From the NCBI RefSeq assembly GCF_041734735.1, contig NC_134882.1, forward strand, positions 26,761,699 to 26,825,698: 64,000 nt of DNA, given 5' to 3'. Positions 24,900 through 39,900 of the stretch are shown here, one piece after another. The stretch's first letter is position 1; every line of letters begins with the position of its first letter. The notes below the pieces were generated by a model, which saw nothing but the letters and a program-made list of their open reading frames with translations, ran no database searches and was not told where the DNA came from. The position numbers and the translations under genes were made by a program. The stretch is from Babylonia areolata (lineage: Eukaryota; Mollusca; Gastropoda; Neogastropoda; Buccinidae).

Positions 24900-27800
24900 C
24901 CTCTTTCATCTCTTCTTTCTTCTTCCTCTTCATCTGCCTGCTCTTCCCTCATCTGCATGTTCAGTTATATTCCTAAAGTGTCCTTTTTTTGGGTAGCAAG
25001 ATAATCTAAGTGCAAAGGTTCAAATCCCACACTCACTGGTATTTTTCCTCCTCCACTAGACCTTGAGTGGTGGCCTGGATGCTAGTCATTCATACGAGAT
25101 GATAAACTGATGTCCCATGTGCAGCATCCACTTACTGCATGTAAAAGAACTCACAGCAACAAAAGAGTTGTCCCTGGCAAAATTATGCAGAAGAATGCAC
25201 TTTCATATAAAAACAAATACACCTGAAAAAAGGGGGGTTGGCACCCTTCAATGCTGTAACGCACCCCCTGAATTTCACACAGAGGAAATCTGTTGTGAGA
25301 AAAGAATAATACAGTACAATACTTTTCCTGCTTGTTCCCCACCCTCCCCACCCAAACCCCCTCTCCCTCCACTCCCTCGTTGAGTACTTGCCTCTGAGAA
25401 TGAAAAAAAATCTACGGTCTGTCTTGATTTAATAGTTTATACCTTTACTTGTTGACCTGGTTTCTAAGTCAAGCTGAATTCATTGTTTTGTGATGATTCT
25501 AATGATGACTAGGTACAGCAATTTGTTAAATTTTGAAAAGAAAAAAGTTGGAATTGTCAATGTGTGAGGGTAAATAAGAATAACTAATAAGGAATAGCAG
25601 TTGATTGATGAGGGGTGGTGGTTCTGCTGTGAACAGGAGATGGCAGTGACCACGCCTCTCACTGCTCTGTCTGAAACTCCAGTCTTATGCAAGCCGGCCT
25701 CAGAGTTCAAGTTCGTCCCCAGAGATGCACAGGTCAGTTCTTCACGTGTGTTGTTGAAAGTTTTGTGTCAAACCTGTCCTGAACTTCTTAGTGTTCATTT
25801 TGTAAGTGCATAGTCTGTCATGCGTTTTCTCTTTCCCTCCTGTCAGTGCTGCATGTCCACCTGTTGTGTCTTCTCTTTCTTTCTTATAATGAAGCAGTTT
25901 AGTTTACAGGAAGAATCTCGCACCTCCAGCTGTGACATTGTCACATGGTACAGGGCTCTGAAATTGACAACTGTCTTGTTCAAGTATGGTGATCCTCAGA
26001 TCAGCTGGCATCCCAGTAAAACTCTTGCCTTCTCACTTGGCTTGTTCAGAACCATGTCACAGTTTTATATTATGCGACAGATGTTTGAGTGGCTTTTTTT
26101 TTTCTTCTTTCTCCTCCTTACGTGTACTATCTGTAGCAGCCAGGTGTGTTGCTTTGTGCCTTGATATTGATAGTGACAGACACTTGCCACACATGCATTC
26201 ACACATAGCCCTGACAGCTGTGGATGCCCATGCAAAGTGATACAGCCTGGTATAAATTTGGCTGAAATTATAATGCACTCTTGGCTCAGGCTTAGGCTGC
26301 AACTATCCTGTGAATAGAATATAGTTTAACTAGTGGTGGCAGAAGTTAGCATCCAGTTTACATGTTTTTAATTATAATACATATTTAATAACTGTCCAGG
26401 CCCAAATATATTGCATTTCATGACATACTGTCCACCCCTTGGTGTTACATTTAAAGACCAGCAAACAGCAGCAGGATAGACAAACTGTAGGTCTTGAAGT
26501 GTTAACATTTGATTTTGGAATATTAGTAAACACCAGTAAATTAGACTATACAATTTGCTTGTGGCTATTTGTTTAGTGTCCTGTCATGAAACGTGCCAGC
26601 TGACCCTCAAAAGCTGTTTTCAGGAGTGTCTTGATCACAGATGTCTGTACGAAGACATGGCAGGCCAACAAAGAAATGGCAAAATCCCTTTGACAAGTGA
26701 CAAGTTACAATTATAATGATCACTATAAGTCTATTACATGATCTATGGAAATGGGTTCCTGTCATCCTGTGCTTGAGGAAAGAAAGACATTCTGTTTGAT
26801 TGAAGCCTGTACTGCCAGCATTGTTGGATGCCATTGCAGATTGGCTCTGTTCTAAAACAGGAGGCTGGAAGTGACACCTGATGTTATTTCTGTTCTTCCT
26901 GCCCAGATATTGTTTCTTGACTCCAGCTAATGTTTTTATACTGTAGTGTTAGAGCTGCTAGCCATGCATGGCTGCATGCGCTGCTCAGAGAAGCAGTGAA
27001 TCCTGATAACGCATGACTTTTCTCTTGGGCCTTATCCCTGGTTGTATACACCATACAGGGAATAGTCTGTAAGAGGGTGCAGGGTAGTAGTCTCTGAAGG
27101 TCTTTTACCTGTCAGTTAGAGTCTTCATTGATAATCACAGACACAGAGCCAGAATCTAAGTAAATCTCCTAACAGCAAAGTAAACCAGCAGTCATTGCAG
27201 TTATTACCACACATGGCACATACACATCCATGCACAGGCAATGAATGCACAGCTGGTGAAGATGAGTCCCCACTGATGAGTCATACTTAACACTGACCAG
27301 AAATCTTGAGGGATTTGATTGTCCATGCCTCTCTGCCTGTGCTGTAGAACACAACAACAAAAATATTTTGACGTCAAACACACAGAAAGGGAAAGGTAAC
27401 AGAATGCATGAATGGCATGAAATTTGCTGGCAGTCATATTTTAGCTTGGTTTCACCACACATCATTGTCAGGCTGTGGTATGTCTTTGTGTGACACAAGA
27501 CATATATAACATAAACTGTCATACAATGATGCAGGCACTCTTTGTGTAATGAAGGGAAAGGGTTGGGAGTTCCAAGTCTTAGTATGTTTAATGGACACCT
27601 GTTTTTAATTTAAACTTTATGCACATTGTAAAACAGTATGCTTCTCTTCTAGACTTCAGGGGGGTTTCAAGCAAAATTGTTGTTTCTCATTGAAACCTTA
27701 AAATCATAATGTTCAAAAGATGTAACTGGAGAAATGTACACAACTGAAGAAAAAATGTGTACGTAGATTTTGCAGTGGAAGCATGCGTCCAGAGCAAACG

Positions 27801-29975
27801 TGTGCATGCGCGCACACACACACACACACACGCGCACACAGAGATGTACATGCGTGTATACATATTGTCACTCACAGATGCAAACATATGCACACATGTG
27901 CATACATACACAATTCCCAAATTTGTTGCTGGCAATGTTGAACTAAAAGGAGATGATTATATCACAGTATTGAATGTACAGAATTTTGTTTTACAAGGGT
28001 GTTGGATTGTTGTGATGAAAATTTATTCAGTTTGATTGTCATAGGGTGGAGCAATTAGGAAACACATGTTTTAAATGATTTGTCAGTCTGTGTCTGACAT
28101 CAGTCTTGTGTACTATATCTAAATGCTGAGGACTATGCATTCAAATCAATAGGTAAAAAATGTACACACACTGCCTCAGGGAAAGACATGGAACAACAAA
28201 AGATCACACACTCTGGGTATGTTGTTCATATTAGTCACAATGACATTTTCAGACATGCAACTTCAATCCCCCACCAACTGCATCCACCCCTTTCCCCTCC
28301 CCCAGCTGTCTTGATGAGACTCATTTCTGCTTGAATCCTCAGAAGCAGTGACTGTATTGGGGGAGGGGTTGTGTTAGGGGTTGGGGTGGGGGATGCTGAG
28401 TATGCAGGTAGTATGCACCTTTTAGTTTTACAAGACTGACAGTGTGTTGATAGTGTCTTATGTGAGGGTGTGTGTGTGTGTGGAGGGGGTCAGGGGGTGG
28501 GGGCAGAGGGGATGTTGTGCTGATGAAGTGTAGGAGAGAAGGCCCAGAAAGCTAGGGAAGGGAGGAATGTGCGTAACGGCACCTGTTTGTCATTGTCAGT
28601 GAATGTCTTGCCACACAGTCTGACACAACCATGCCATTTGGGCCCACCACACTTCTGCTGCCTCTGACGCAAGTGTGTAGTCAGTCTACTGCCTGCCTGC
28701 CTTACTCTTTGAAAAGTTTGCACATCATCGTGATCATGCTCATGTGTTCAAACCCACTGAGAAACAGAATATCTCATGCTGGTGTGCACTTTTGAGGCTG
28801 TTGATTTGAAATGATATTCATGCATCACATGCATGCATGTTCATATTGAGATTCACCCCACACTCTCTCCCCTCCATCCCCCCTCTCACACTCTCTCAGA
28901 ATATAACTTATACTGTTATAGACATGTAGCAACAATAAGAACTGCAGAGAGATTTACTTAGAAGTAGATTTTTTTCTGGCTTTAGCTCCTGGCTTTGAAT
29001 CATGGAATAAATAAGAGTGTGTGTGTGTGTGTGTAAAAGTGAGTTTGTGTACCAGCTATTGCATGCATCTTGAAGTGATTGTTCAAGTTAGTGCTCATCA
29101 TAACAGCAGGGAAACACATCAAGTCAGTGCACAGTATTTTTGGTCAAAGTAAAAAAAAAAAAATTAAAAAAAAACCCCCACCAAACTACTGCATATCTGT
29201 GATTATCCGGTGGAGCCTGGTGTCTCAGCCCCCCTCCCCCTCCGCCACCTCCCCTCCTGTCTGGCCCCACATAACACGGACTCACAAAGTGAAGAGAGGT
29301 GCCAACACTTGGCAGTCTGTGTGTGTGTGTGCCAGAACACACCTCAGCAGGTTTGGAGGGAGGATTTCCCCCCTCACCTGACATAAGCCGCTGCCCCCCA
29401 CCCCCACCCTTATCCCCCCATTCCCACCCCATGCTATGGTCGCTATGGCATTTGATATACTAGCCCATGAAAGGAGAGAGTCAGTGGGGCAGTGAGACCA
29501 GACCTCGTTGGATGTTTCTGCCTGTCTGCTGTGTTAGATCAGCTTTTGTTGGTTCTGCTGTCGTTTACCTCCATCCTACCTTGTTCCATATTCAGCATTT
29601 CATACCACAGATTAATTTGATTAGCTGTTTCACACTGTGCTAGAAGGCCACAGTTGGAGAAGGTCTGTGTGTGTATGCTGTTCATTTTTCTCCCTCGGAT
29701 GTCCAGGGGGACAGTCAGCAGATTAAAGTTTGCCCATCACTCTCCCCAACTCCACTACCACCACCCATACCCTTCTGCCCCTTTCTGGCCTGGTCTCCTG
29801 AGGACAAAGTAAGACAGAAGAATGGGTCCCCATCAGCAGGGAAATATGGCTTGATAATCAGTGTAATTGACACTGCGCGCACCAACACACACAGACACAT
29901 ACACTCTCTCTCTCACTCTCTCTCCCCCCTCTCTCTCTTTCCCTCTCTCCCCCCTCTCTCTCTTTCCCTCTCTCT

Positions 29976-30019
<44 letters not shown>

Positions 30020-33000
30020 TCTCTTAACCCCCCCTCTCTCTTTCTGTATCCCCCCCCCCCCTTCCCCAACTATTTTCATTCTTTATCAGTGAACTTGCTT
30101 TTGAGGTAGCAAAAAAAGAAGAAAAAAGGGAAGACATTGCAGTGGCATATAGTTCATTCCAGGTGCTGTTGAAATATTCTGTTATTGTTTGCTAATAGTG
30201 TTATTCTTATATCAGGCAGGGTTGTAGGGTTAGATTTGACTGTAAATCTGGACAAATTGATGGTTTTTTTAAAGAGAGGACATCTTTCACATTATGAAAA
30301 ATGGTTTCAAGGAAGTTGCGTGGGTGAAGTAACAAATTCATATGATTATTTTGGTCTGCTTACAACTGAGTTGAGTCTTAGGAGTGCATAGATCAATGGA
30401 AAGGGGTTGATACAAATTTTAAGATTGTTAAAAAAAAAAAAAAAAAAAAACCAACTGTATATTTTTTTCTATATTCAAGAAACTATTTGACTCACAAAGT
30501 GAAACAATTCTAACATTTCTAGCAGAAGTCTGGGGATTGTAAGATAATAATTTAAATAAAGAAATTGAAAAAGTTTGTATCACTTTCAGTGTCATTGCAT
30601 TCATCCAATAAAATGTCACATGATGAAACTGGTCATTATCAGTTTTGTATAAAACCAAAGATCAAATGTATCAAATACTGGCTTAGATTAATACAGCTCC
30701 CATTGACAAGAATATGTAGGCAAGCTTATGAAATGATGCTAAATCAGTTAGATTCTGGAAAAGAAAAGGAGCTTTTTTGTGAAGAATGTTTTAACCACAC
30801 ATGTTTAGATTAGGATTGTCTGTATGTGTCAGGGTGTTGGCTGTGAACAAACATTTCTTGCATATTTTAAGAACAGGTTCATCAACTCAAGATTGGCATG
30901 ACCTCATTGAAATGTTGGTTTACCTCCTCTTAGAGCATTTTTTAGATGGAAAAATATATTAAAGTGATTGAGAAATAATAAATGGCAGAGAACCAGTTTG
31001 GCTCAATTCAGAATAAGAAATGTGAACAAAAAGTGATTCTCTGCTGACATGTCCACATGGTCCCCTTGTCCTATGTGGGGTGCAATTTTCTTTTTATATG
31101 TAACTCTGACAAGGGTATTCACAAGAAATGTAAAATTTTAACAAAGAAACTTCAAAGAACAAGTATTCTACTCATACATGACAAACTCTGAAAATGGGGA
31201 TTAGATTGCAAGCCAGATGCGTCTCCATTGCATGGTATTGTCAGGAAAAGCAATTAGTTATGAAAGCCATATAGTTATTAGATATAATTACTGCGACCCA
31301 GAATCTTTGACATGCATGTGTGATCTTCTGCATGTGTATACACCCAAATCGAGTTCAGGCACTAGCAGATCTGCATATATGTTGACCTGGGAGATCAGAA
31401 AATTTTCCACCCATTACCCACCAGGCACCATTAACAAGATTCGAACCCGGGACCATCACATTGAAAGTCCAACGCTTTAACCACTCAGCTGTTGCGCCAT
31501 GAGATATATAGCAATGCACCAACCTCAAAATTCAACAATGGTATTACACCAAACAATATTACAACAATGTGTATCACACAAACAAAAACATGCACTTAGA
31601 CTTGACCTGGATCTTTCCTGATGTATATTGGGAATAATATCGGATTAAGACAGCTTTCTATATAAATGTGACAGAAAAAATGATTTCACACCAGTCTGCC
31701 GTCATGTGGGGAGCATGAAAACAGGACGAGATTAAATTTTGTTTTTTGTGATGCAACCTTTTTGGTCACATGGAATGTCCTACAATTCAGAATCTCGGCA
31801 GTCAGTATTTACTTAAGTATTACAAAACATGACCCAGCTTCCACAAATATGCAACATTGATGTCTGTTAGTACTAAGAAAAAGTTGCTGAATGTTACTTT
31901 ATTTAATGTTTGTTCAACTGTTCATATGTTTGTGTTATCAGCCATTTGTATGCATCATCTCATTGAAATTGGCTTTTCTCACATTATATATCTATCCACT
32001 TCTGCCTTGAATCTTGAACATGTTTTTGAAAGTTTTGTATTTAACCATTTTATCCTGCTGTTTGAACTGTATTGTTGAAAGTATTTTCACTTTGCTCTAT
32101 GCCAGTTATTTTTTAACCAGAGTACAGGAATTGTTGCTTGTAACTACTTCAAAGATAGATGCCACAAAGCAACTTGCCAGCTACGCTAGTGGCTGGCAGT
32201 TCACTTTCCAACGAGAGATTCACTTTTGTTGTTTTTGTGTTGTTATGTTGATGATGAAAATTAGGCCCCACACTTATAATAAAAGATATTGACAGCTGAA
32301 AGATGATGTGAATGCATGGGGGGAGTCAGTTGGAAATGAATCCTGAGTCCAAGGTATTCAGAAAGCTTCAACATTTGTTGGTGTGCAGGTGGACCAAGAT
32401 CTGAAGCCAAAACCTTCGTTGCCTGGTAAGTGACACACAGCGTCTTAAGTTTTTTGGTATTTTTCCATTTCTTCTGATTTCATCTGGGGAAAAGATAATG
32501 GCCTGTATTGTTCACATTTTTACCAGGAATATGAAAAAAGGTTGTGAGTTAGTTCTTCTAAAGGATTCAGGTTGAAAGAGACATCATATGTCTAAAAGTT
32601 GTGTTTCTGTAGACTGGTTTCTTTCAGGAACAGATTTTAAAGCTATAGATTTTAAAGCTATTTGAGTTTATAACTATAAGTGCAAATTTCAAAGATACGT
32701 TGAAAACGACAGCTTTCAGCAGTTTGAATGTTTGGGAACACATTTTGTAGTTACTTGAGTTAATGAATGCAGATTTTAAAGATCTATTGAAAACAACAAC
32801 AGTTTAAATTTTCAGTAAACTTTTATATGTTTGTAAATGCTTTGGAGTATCTTTACAAATTTATAAGTTTATTCATGTGTTCTACTGTTAATGACTGATG
32901 CACAGTCATGAACTGTATTAAAATGAAGAAAGAGATATGATCAGCATACTATTTGTCACAGAACCCGAGTATGCCATGACAAAGACGGAAGCAGAACCCA

Positions 33001-33848
33001 CCATTGCATGGTATGTAAATTAGTCTGGTCTTGATGACTTGTTGTTCAGTCAAATGCTGTCCTTAGCCCATTTTTCATTGTGTCTCAGCTAATCCTATGG
33101 AAACACCAGTTTTTTTGTTGTAGTAGTTATGTACTTTTTCTTTTTTCCAGATTACTTTAGTTTTTTTTCCGGATTACTTCAGTTTCATTGTAAAATGCAG
33201 GTTCCTAGATGTTGAGGTCAAGTCAGTATCGGACAATTGTGCTAAGAGTGTCAGTTTTGGGAAACAGTCAGAACTTTTTTGGACACTGATATGTACACTT
33301 GAACAATAATTTAGAAACAAAAACAAACAAAATAAATAAACGAATAAATAAAAAGAAAGTAAGAAAATACAGCCTATAGCATGTTATGTGGAGACATTCC
33401 ATGTTTAGACAGTTTTGTTTACTGCATTTCAGACCATCATTCATAAAAATGGATTGGCGATGTGGTAGATATTTATCTTTTATTTTTATGCAGAAGCCAT
33501 GAGGGCTTTGCCTCTTATTCAACATTTTTATGGAGTAGCTGTGTTGGGGGGGGGGGGGGGTGTGCATGTGTATTTGCATGATGTGCTTTTAATTGATTTT
33601 TTCACCCAGTTTCCTTTTTTTTTCTTTTCTTTTTTCAAAAATGCAACAGACAGAAAAATTAAATAAATGCCCAAACATCACTTCATTAAAATGTCATTGC
33701 ACCAGCAACTAAAAAGGAACCAGTTTCATCAGGGGAGGGAAAAAGACAAAAATTGTTTTGTCTTTTCTTCGTTTGCAGCATTCCAGCAGATTTGGAAGCA
33801 GATTTGGCAGTTAGTGATGACAGTGATATTGAGGTAAATCTCTCTCTC

Positions 33849-33909
<61 letters not shown>

Positions 33910-36900
33910 CTCTTTTGATCCCTTTCTCCCTTTGTCCCCTCACCCTTTTGTTTTTGTTTTTTCGAATTGCCCCATCTGATTCTGTGTAGTTTCTAAATTT
34001 CATTTGTTATGTTTTTATGTTAGTAGTTTATATGCATTAGCATGAAACGGTTACGCCATCAATGTGAGTGTTCCCTTATTGTATGGATTTCCACATTGGC
34101 ATTTTGCCAACATATGTTGTTGTTTTTTGTTTTTTTACTTTGTTCGGTATTAAGACAATTTCAGTTAAGCTGTCCATGGACTAAGTAACACAAATCAGTT
34201 ACTCCCCATGTTTTTCCTGTTTCTTGAGTATGTAAAACTTATCATTAACTATTTCATTAACTAAGACCCACAAAAGCCTATGGTCATTTGGAAAGATGGA
34301 ATAAATTTTGACTTTTTTCTTTTTGTTTTTGTTTTTTGATAATAATCATACAGAAAATGAACTTTGTTCATTGTAATTGATCAGTTTATTTGAGTGTCCT
34401 CTCCATCACCCACCCTTACTGAGACAGTCCAGTGTTGTGTCTTTATCTTTGGAGTATCTGTTTCTGTTTCTTTGCTTCAGGATGTCACGCCAGAGGATGA
34501 TAAAAAGAACCAAGAAAGGGCTACAAACTTGGAGTGAGTTTGTTTACTTCTCAGTGTCTCTCTCTCTCTCAGTTCTGTCTATTGTGTAAGTGTCCATCTG
34601 TCTTCCCTGTTTGTCTGTGTGTATTTGCGTACATGTGTGGCTTTCTTTCTGTCTATCTGTCTGTATCTCTCCCTGTTTCTCTCCTTATGTAGACCTGTAA
34701 TCAAGCACTTACTGGTGCAGTGAGAAGACAGAATTCAACACTGGTATAAAGACATGATCGTGAAGGAGGAGGATGGGATAGAGAGGATGTGTACATGTGC
34801 ATTTTTTGTTTATAGCAGCTGCCGGGTTGGATGGAGGGCAGGTCAAATCAATATTTGTCGTTTTTCTGTTTTACCTGCTCTGCCTGTCCCCCTTTTTCAC
34901 TGTCACGCCACCATTCAGTCATTGCCAATGTGCTGCTTGCTTTATGACCTTCTGGAACGTCAGGGTACGCCATCAGGATCACTTTTCAGAAATATATTAG
35001 TTTTGACCTCAGTTTTCCTGGGCAAAGCAGAAAGAAAGTCATTATTATTCCATTCATAAATGGGGGTGCGTGTGTGTATATGTGTGTGTGTCTGTGTCGG
35101 GGGTTATGTGCCCATTCACTTTACTTAATTTTAAAGGGTAGGAAGGTGTTGTTGCACAGTCATAGCATTGTTTTGACACATCATCATGGACAGGCTTCAC
35201 AACAGCCTTTTCTGGCATTCTTATGGCCCAGCATGCAAGTCAAAAGTGGATTAATGGGAGGGGTAGTGGTGGTCATGACAGTGATGGTGGTGAACATGAC
35301 AGGAATCCAGTCATAGTACAGGGAAGGCAAGAGATTGGTGTATCAGATTTTCTTTTCCTATGTTACTTGGACCTTGTGATACTCCTGGCCAGGAAATGGA
35401 GTTATCAGTAGACACAAGGTGACTAAAAGTGTCACTTGGTGCCAGACAAACTTACCTGCCTGAATATCAGAATTGAATCTTGTAGGTTACAAAGCAGTAG
35501 ACAATTAGGAAGCAACCTCACCAGCACTCCCAGTGAGTTACAATAGTCTAGATGAGAAAGGATTAAGAAAAGACAGGGTCTTGGTTGCTTCTTCTGTAAG
35601 AAGTGAATGAATTGAAGAGATACATTAGAGCTCTAAGGTAGGCTGATTGGCAGGTTTTTGCAACATGCTGTTTCAGGGAAAGATTGCTGTCAATAACACC
35701 AAGGTCACAGACACAGTCAGAAAACTTCTTAGTCAGCCAATGGGAGTGAAGTAGGAATAGGAACTGAAAGGGAAGTGGTTTGAGACTATTTAAAGAAAGG
35801 GTTGGCTTCACTCAGTTTCATCACAATTCAAGTTTGTTGTTTGACATCCAATTTTCAATGTCAGAAAAAGAAGCCTGTAAAGATGATGAGAGCAAAGGAT
35901 AGTCTGCAGGAGCAGCAGATTGTTGTAGCTGTTGTTGTCTAGAGAATCTCACTGTGAGACTATATATACTCTTTTTTTCTCTCTCTCTCTTTTTTAAAGT
36001 TTGGGGATTAATGTTGCTTTTCCAGGGTTGAAGTTAACAACGCATCCAGTGATGACTCTAGCAGTTCAGACAGCAGCTCAGCTTCAGAGTCGGAGTCATC
36101 AAGTTCTGACTCAGAAGAAGAAAATGGAGAAGACGACCCCAAGGGAGATATGCCTGCTGAGAAAGAGAAGACCAAACCTGTGTCTGTGGCTAGCACACCC
36201 CCTGACAAGGTAATCTGGCCTTTGTGTTTAGTATTATGTAAGTTATTTAATCCTCTGGTGAAAAATTGATTGAAAGGTCAGTATCAGTTTTGTCCTAGTG
36301 GTGGGGGTGGGCATGGGATTAATATGGCCTTTTCTGGTTGGGGTGATAGTAAATAAAGATAAATGAATGACGACAGACAGGTATCAAAATTTCTGAAATA
36401 GTTAGCTTACCACTTCAGTACTAACACACCAAAGTCAGTTAAAAAAAAAAGTTGTATAAGTAGTTTACCACTGGTCTACCCCCAGATTGGGAAGAATTTC
36501 TATCTGATCATTAGCAAAAAAAAATGTTTTGCAGATTCTGTTTTGAGTTGCAGTTTCAAGACAGTGTGACACTCCATTCTTTGTCCACCTAGTATATTGA
36601 AAAAAAAGAAGAGATTAACTGGAATACATTTGCTGAACACTTGAGTTGATGGCATGAGTTACAACTTTTTGTACCCTGAATGTTTGCATGTGTATGACCG
36701 TATCTGTATGTATTGTAAAATTCACTGGTTCTTCACATGTAGCATTTATAATTTTCACTTACAATTAGAAAATTGTGAAAAACTAAGTCATGATTCTGTG
36801 CACAATATTAACAGAATATTAAAAGGAAAATTTATGTGAAGTTGTTTATTTTGTAGAAATCAAATGGAAGCTGGGGACTCAGCCAGTTCATCACCAAGTC

Positions 36901-39900
36901 CTCCCCAGCATCAGTCCTGAACACCACACAGGCATCTACAGAAGTGTCTGCAAGCAAGGGTGGGAGCAGCCAGGAAAAGATCAAGACCTCTCCTAGAAAG
37001 ATGGCGGAAATTGGTCCTTGTGATAGCATGCCGTTCTTTGTACATGATGAATCTGACCCCATTCCACGCAACAGTGAGAAGTCCAGTGCTTCACCAGACA
37101 CAGTTAGCACTCCCAGCAGCCACACCAGTTCCTTAGATGCAGGCAAAGTCAGTCAGAATAAGACAAGGAGAGACAGCAACAGTGACAGCTCTGTCAATGC
37201 CAAAGCACACCCTGCACCCAAAGTAGAGGTGAGCAAGGTTTGTGAGCGCCCTAAGGTCACCTCTGGTGAAGGTAATGGTGCTGGCAATCCTGCTGCAGAC
37301 AGTGCAGAACCAGCAAAAAGTTCCAACCAGCAGAACAGTCAGCGAAGGACTAGCAACAGTGGGGGTCCAGCAAAGGCCTCAAAAAAATGCTCTGTCGTTT
37401 GTTCTCCCAGTGAAGAGGATAACTCGGTGCCACAAACAAAACCGGTGTTAGGTAAGCGTGATGTACCAGAGCAGCAACCTGTGGATGGTGCAGGGGGAGA
37501 GACAGTGGCTGACAGTATACTCCTGTCCTCTTCTGCATGCAGCAAAAAGATTGTTGCTGCCGGTAAAACTAAAACACCCAGTTCAAGTATCGCCAAGGGA
37601 GCCACAAAAAGTTCCACTAAAAAGAACTTGTCTTCAAAGGGGAGTGGGGAAGACAGGAAGTCAAGTTCCAAGCATACTGTCAATACAGACATTAGTAGTC
37701 TTGTGGATGATGTGCGTGTTGAGACTTCCTTGCATGGGAAGATGCTCTCCCCGATAAGACCAAGTGCTCAGGTTGATAAGAGTGACGCTTTGGCCAAGGA
37801 ACTTCCAGTACCTACATTGACCTGTGGTAAACCATCTATCATCGTACGTTTGCAGCCTTGTCTTTTGTTAAGGACACCAGCTCCAACCAAAAAGAACAAA
37901 AAAGCAATTGCTGCTGCCACCAAGTTGACGCCAAATGCATCACCTCCAAACAGCATGTCTGAACGTGGGAGAGGTGATAATAAACAGACAGATAGCTCTG
38001 GTATTCAGCTGTGTGTCAAAAGTGCCAGTGAAAAGACAGGCGGTGCTGGTAGTGTGAAAAAACGCTTATCTGATTCAGTGGATTCATCACCACCACCTCC
38101 TGCCAAAAAGAAGAAGGCAGATGCTGAAGACCGTGCCAGCTCAAAAAAGGCGCCAAGTCATATCAGTAATAAGTCTCCAGAACTGTGAGTATTGATGTGA
38201 CAGTGCATGTCTGTTGTTTTCTGACTTCCTGTCTTGATGACTCTTTCATCCACTTTCATCTTTTGGATTTTTGACTCACTTGTGTAAAGAAAGTGAGTCT
38301 GTGTTTTAACCTGGTGTTCGGTTGTCTGTGTGTGTGTGTCCGTGGTAAACTTTAACATTGACATTTTCTGTGCAAATACTTTGTCAGTTGACACCAAATT
38401 AATTAGGCATAAAAATTCAGTTCTTTCCAGTCATCTTATTTAAAACAATATTGCACCTCTGGGATGGGCACAAAAAAAAAGAAAATGAAGCCTAATTATA
38501 TGCAAACTGCATTTACTGTTATATTTATATTTTTTGTATTCTCTAAACTTGGCACTTTGATCTAATATTCTGACCCAACAACAAGAGCAGTTATTATTAT
38601 CGTTTTTTTGTTCAAACAGGAACTTCTTTTGCTAAGCATGGAAGTTTTATTTATTTTGCAAACGTTTTGGTGCAGGTAGTAAAAAAAGGGAACTTACTCT
38701 GTAATTAATGCTAGGGGACTTAATTTGCTTTAAACTGCTCTTTCTCTCCTTAAATATTACATTTTGAAATTATACTCAGTACATAAAAAGCTTGGATTTT
38801 TTTTTTTAAGTGTATCACAAATGAGTCTTGAAGGTCTTGCCTCTCTTGTTCATGTTGTGAGTGGCTCTTACTGTGACTGGAGACAGTTTGTGCTGTTTTG
38901 TCGATCTTTCCTTTAGTGTTAGTTCATACAGTCAGCATACAAACTTAAACTGTATTTCAAACCCAACAAATCCACCATGCACATACACATCCAACCAGAT
39001 AAGAAGAGAGAGAGAGAGAAAAGAAACAGGACACTTATACAGAATCAGTGGCATAATATATAATTTTCATTCTGGCAGGCTTAGAGATTCAAGAATAAGG
39101 AATATCTTGTGGATGAAAATAGTTATATATTGTCTGAAATCAGAAATGTTCAATGTTGAAGTATGTCTGTATGCAGAATAAAACTTTTTGATGTTCAGAT
39201 AGTAAGCAAACTTTAACCATGGATGGTTTGTTTGGGTCAAGGGGTGGGTTGCATGAGCAAAGTTAGCATCGCTAAATTTGCTCATTGGTATGAACGTTCC
39301 CAAATCCATGGTTTATTCCGTATGCTTATGAACATTTTAACGTCTAAGCGAACTTAGCACTGCAAAAATCACCTCTTGCAACCTGGCCCTGGAGTATAAA
39401 CTTTGGCTTGAGAGTCTTTTTTTTTTTTTTTTTTTTTTTTTTAATGAAATAGATTATTTTGTGGAAAAAGTCAATCAAAACATGAACAGAAGCTAAGGTA
39501 TACCTTGAATTTTTGCACAAGTTATTGAAGACATGAGACGTGAGTACTTAATTTATGTCTCTTAGAAATTTGCAGGGTCTTTGATGCGCACTTCACATGT
39601 AACGGGCTTGTCATGAAACTATGTTGCTTAATCAGTTAATGCTATTCAACAGAAACAGCTCACTGATTACATATTACTCAGGTGCAAGACAAGACATATA
39701 ACGTATTTTCATGATAAAACAAGTCTTAAGAAAAGGTGGTGGCATCTTTGGTTGAGAATTCCTGATCTTATTGTCTTGCATATTATTATTATTAGTAGTA
39801 GTAGTAGTAAAATGCAGGGTTTCACCTGAAAATTCAGAAAGCTTAGTTCTATCCCTGGGAAAATTTTCTTTCTTTATTTCATTTTTTTCCTTTTCTGTTT

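Larger units (their letters stand above)
24640..25636 (+). other. AFF: AFF intron 4
   Basis: Starts almost directly with (CT)n then (TA)n at 24664-24745, followed by a (CT)n run at 24840-24896 and a SINE at 25.0-25.2 kb. The pyrimidine runs lie only 25 bp downstream of the microexon donor. Confidence 0.75.
25733..32388 (+). other. AFF: AFF intron 5
   Basis: 6.7 kb, the longest intron. Holds a short (AC)n at 27812-27840, C/T-rich low complexity and a long C run at 29.9-30.06 kb, and a reverse SINE at 31.3-31.5 kb. No coding exon was seen; the flanking exons join in phase without one. Confidence 0.65.

Noticed and set aside
24583-25004. Frames of about 100-137 codons on both strands near exon 4
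   Set aside because: They read through (CT)n and (TA)n; only the 36-nt exon 4 within them is supported.
36001-36213. Open frames of 70 (+) and 66 (-) codons over the poly-Ser exon
   Set aside because: The frame that joins the flanking exons in phase gives the conserved Ser/acidic block; the others are shadows.
37339-37757. - strand frame of 117 codons and a second + frame of 99 codons
   Set aside because: Shadows of AFF exon 11; no similarity to known proteins.
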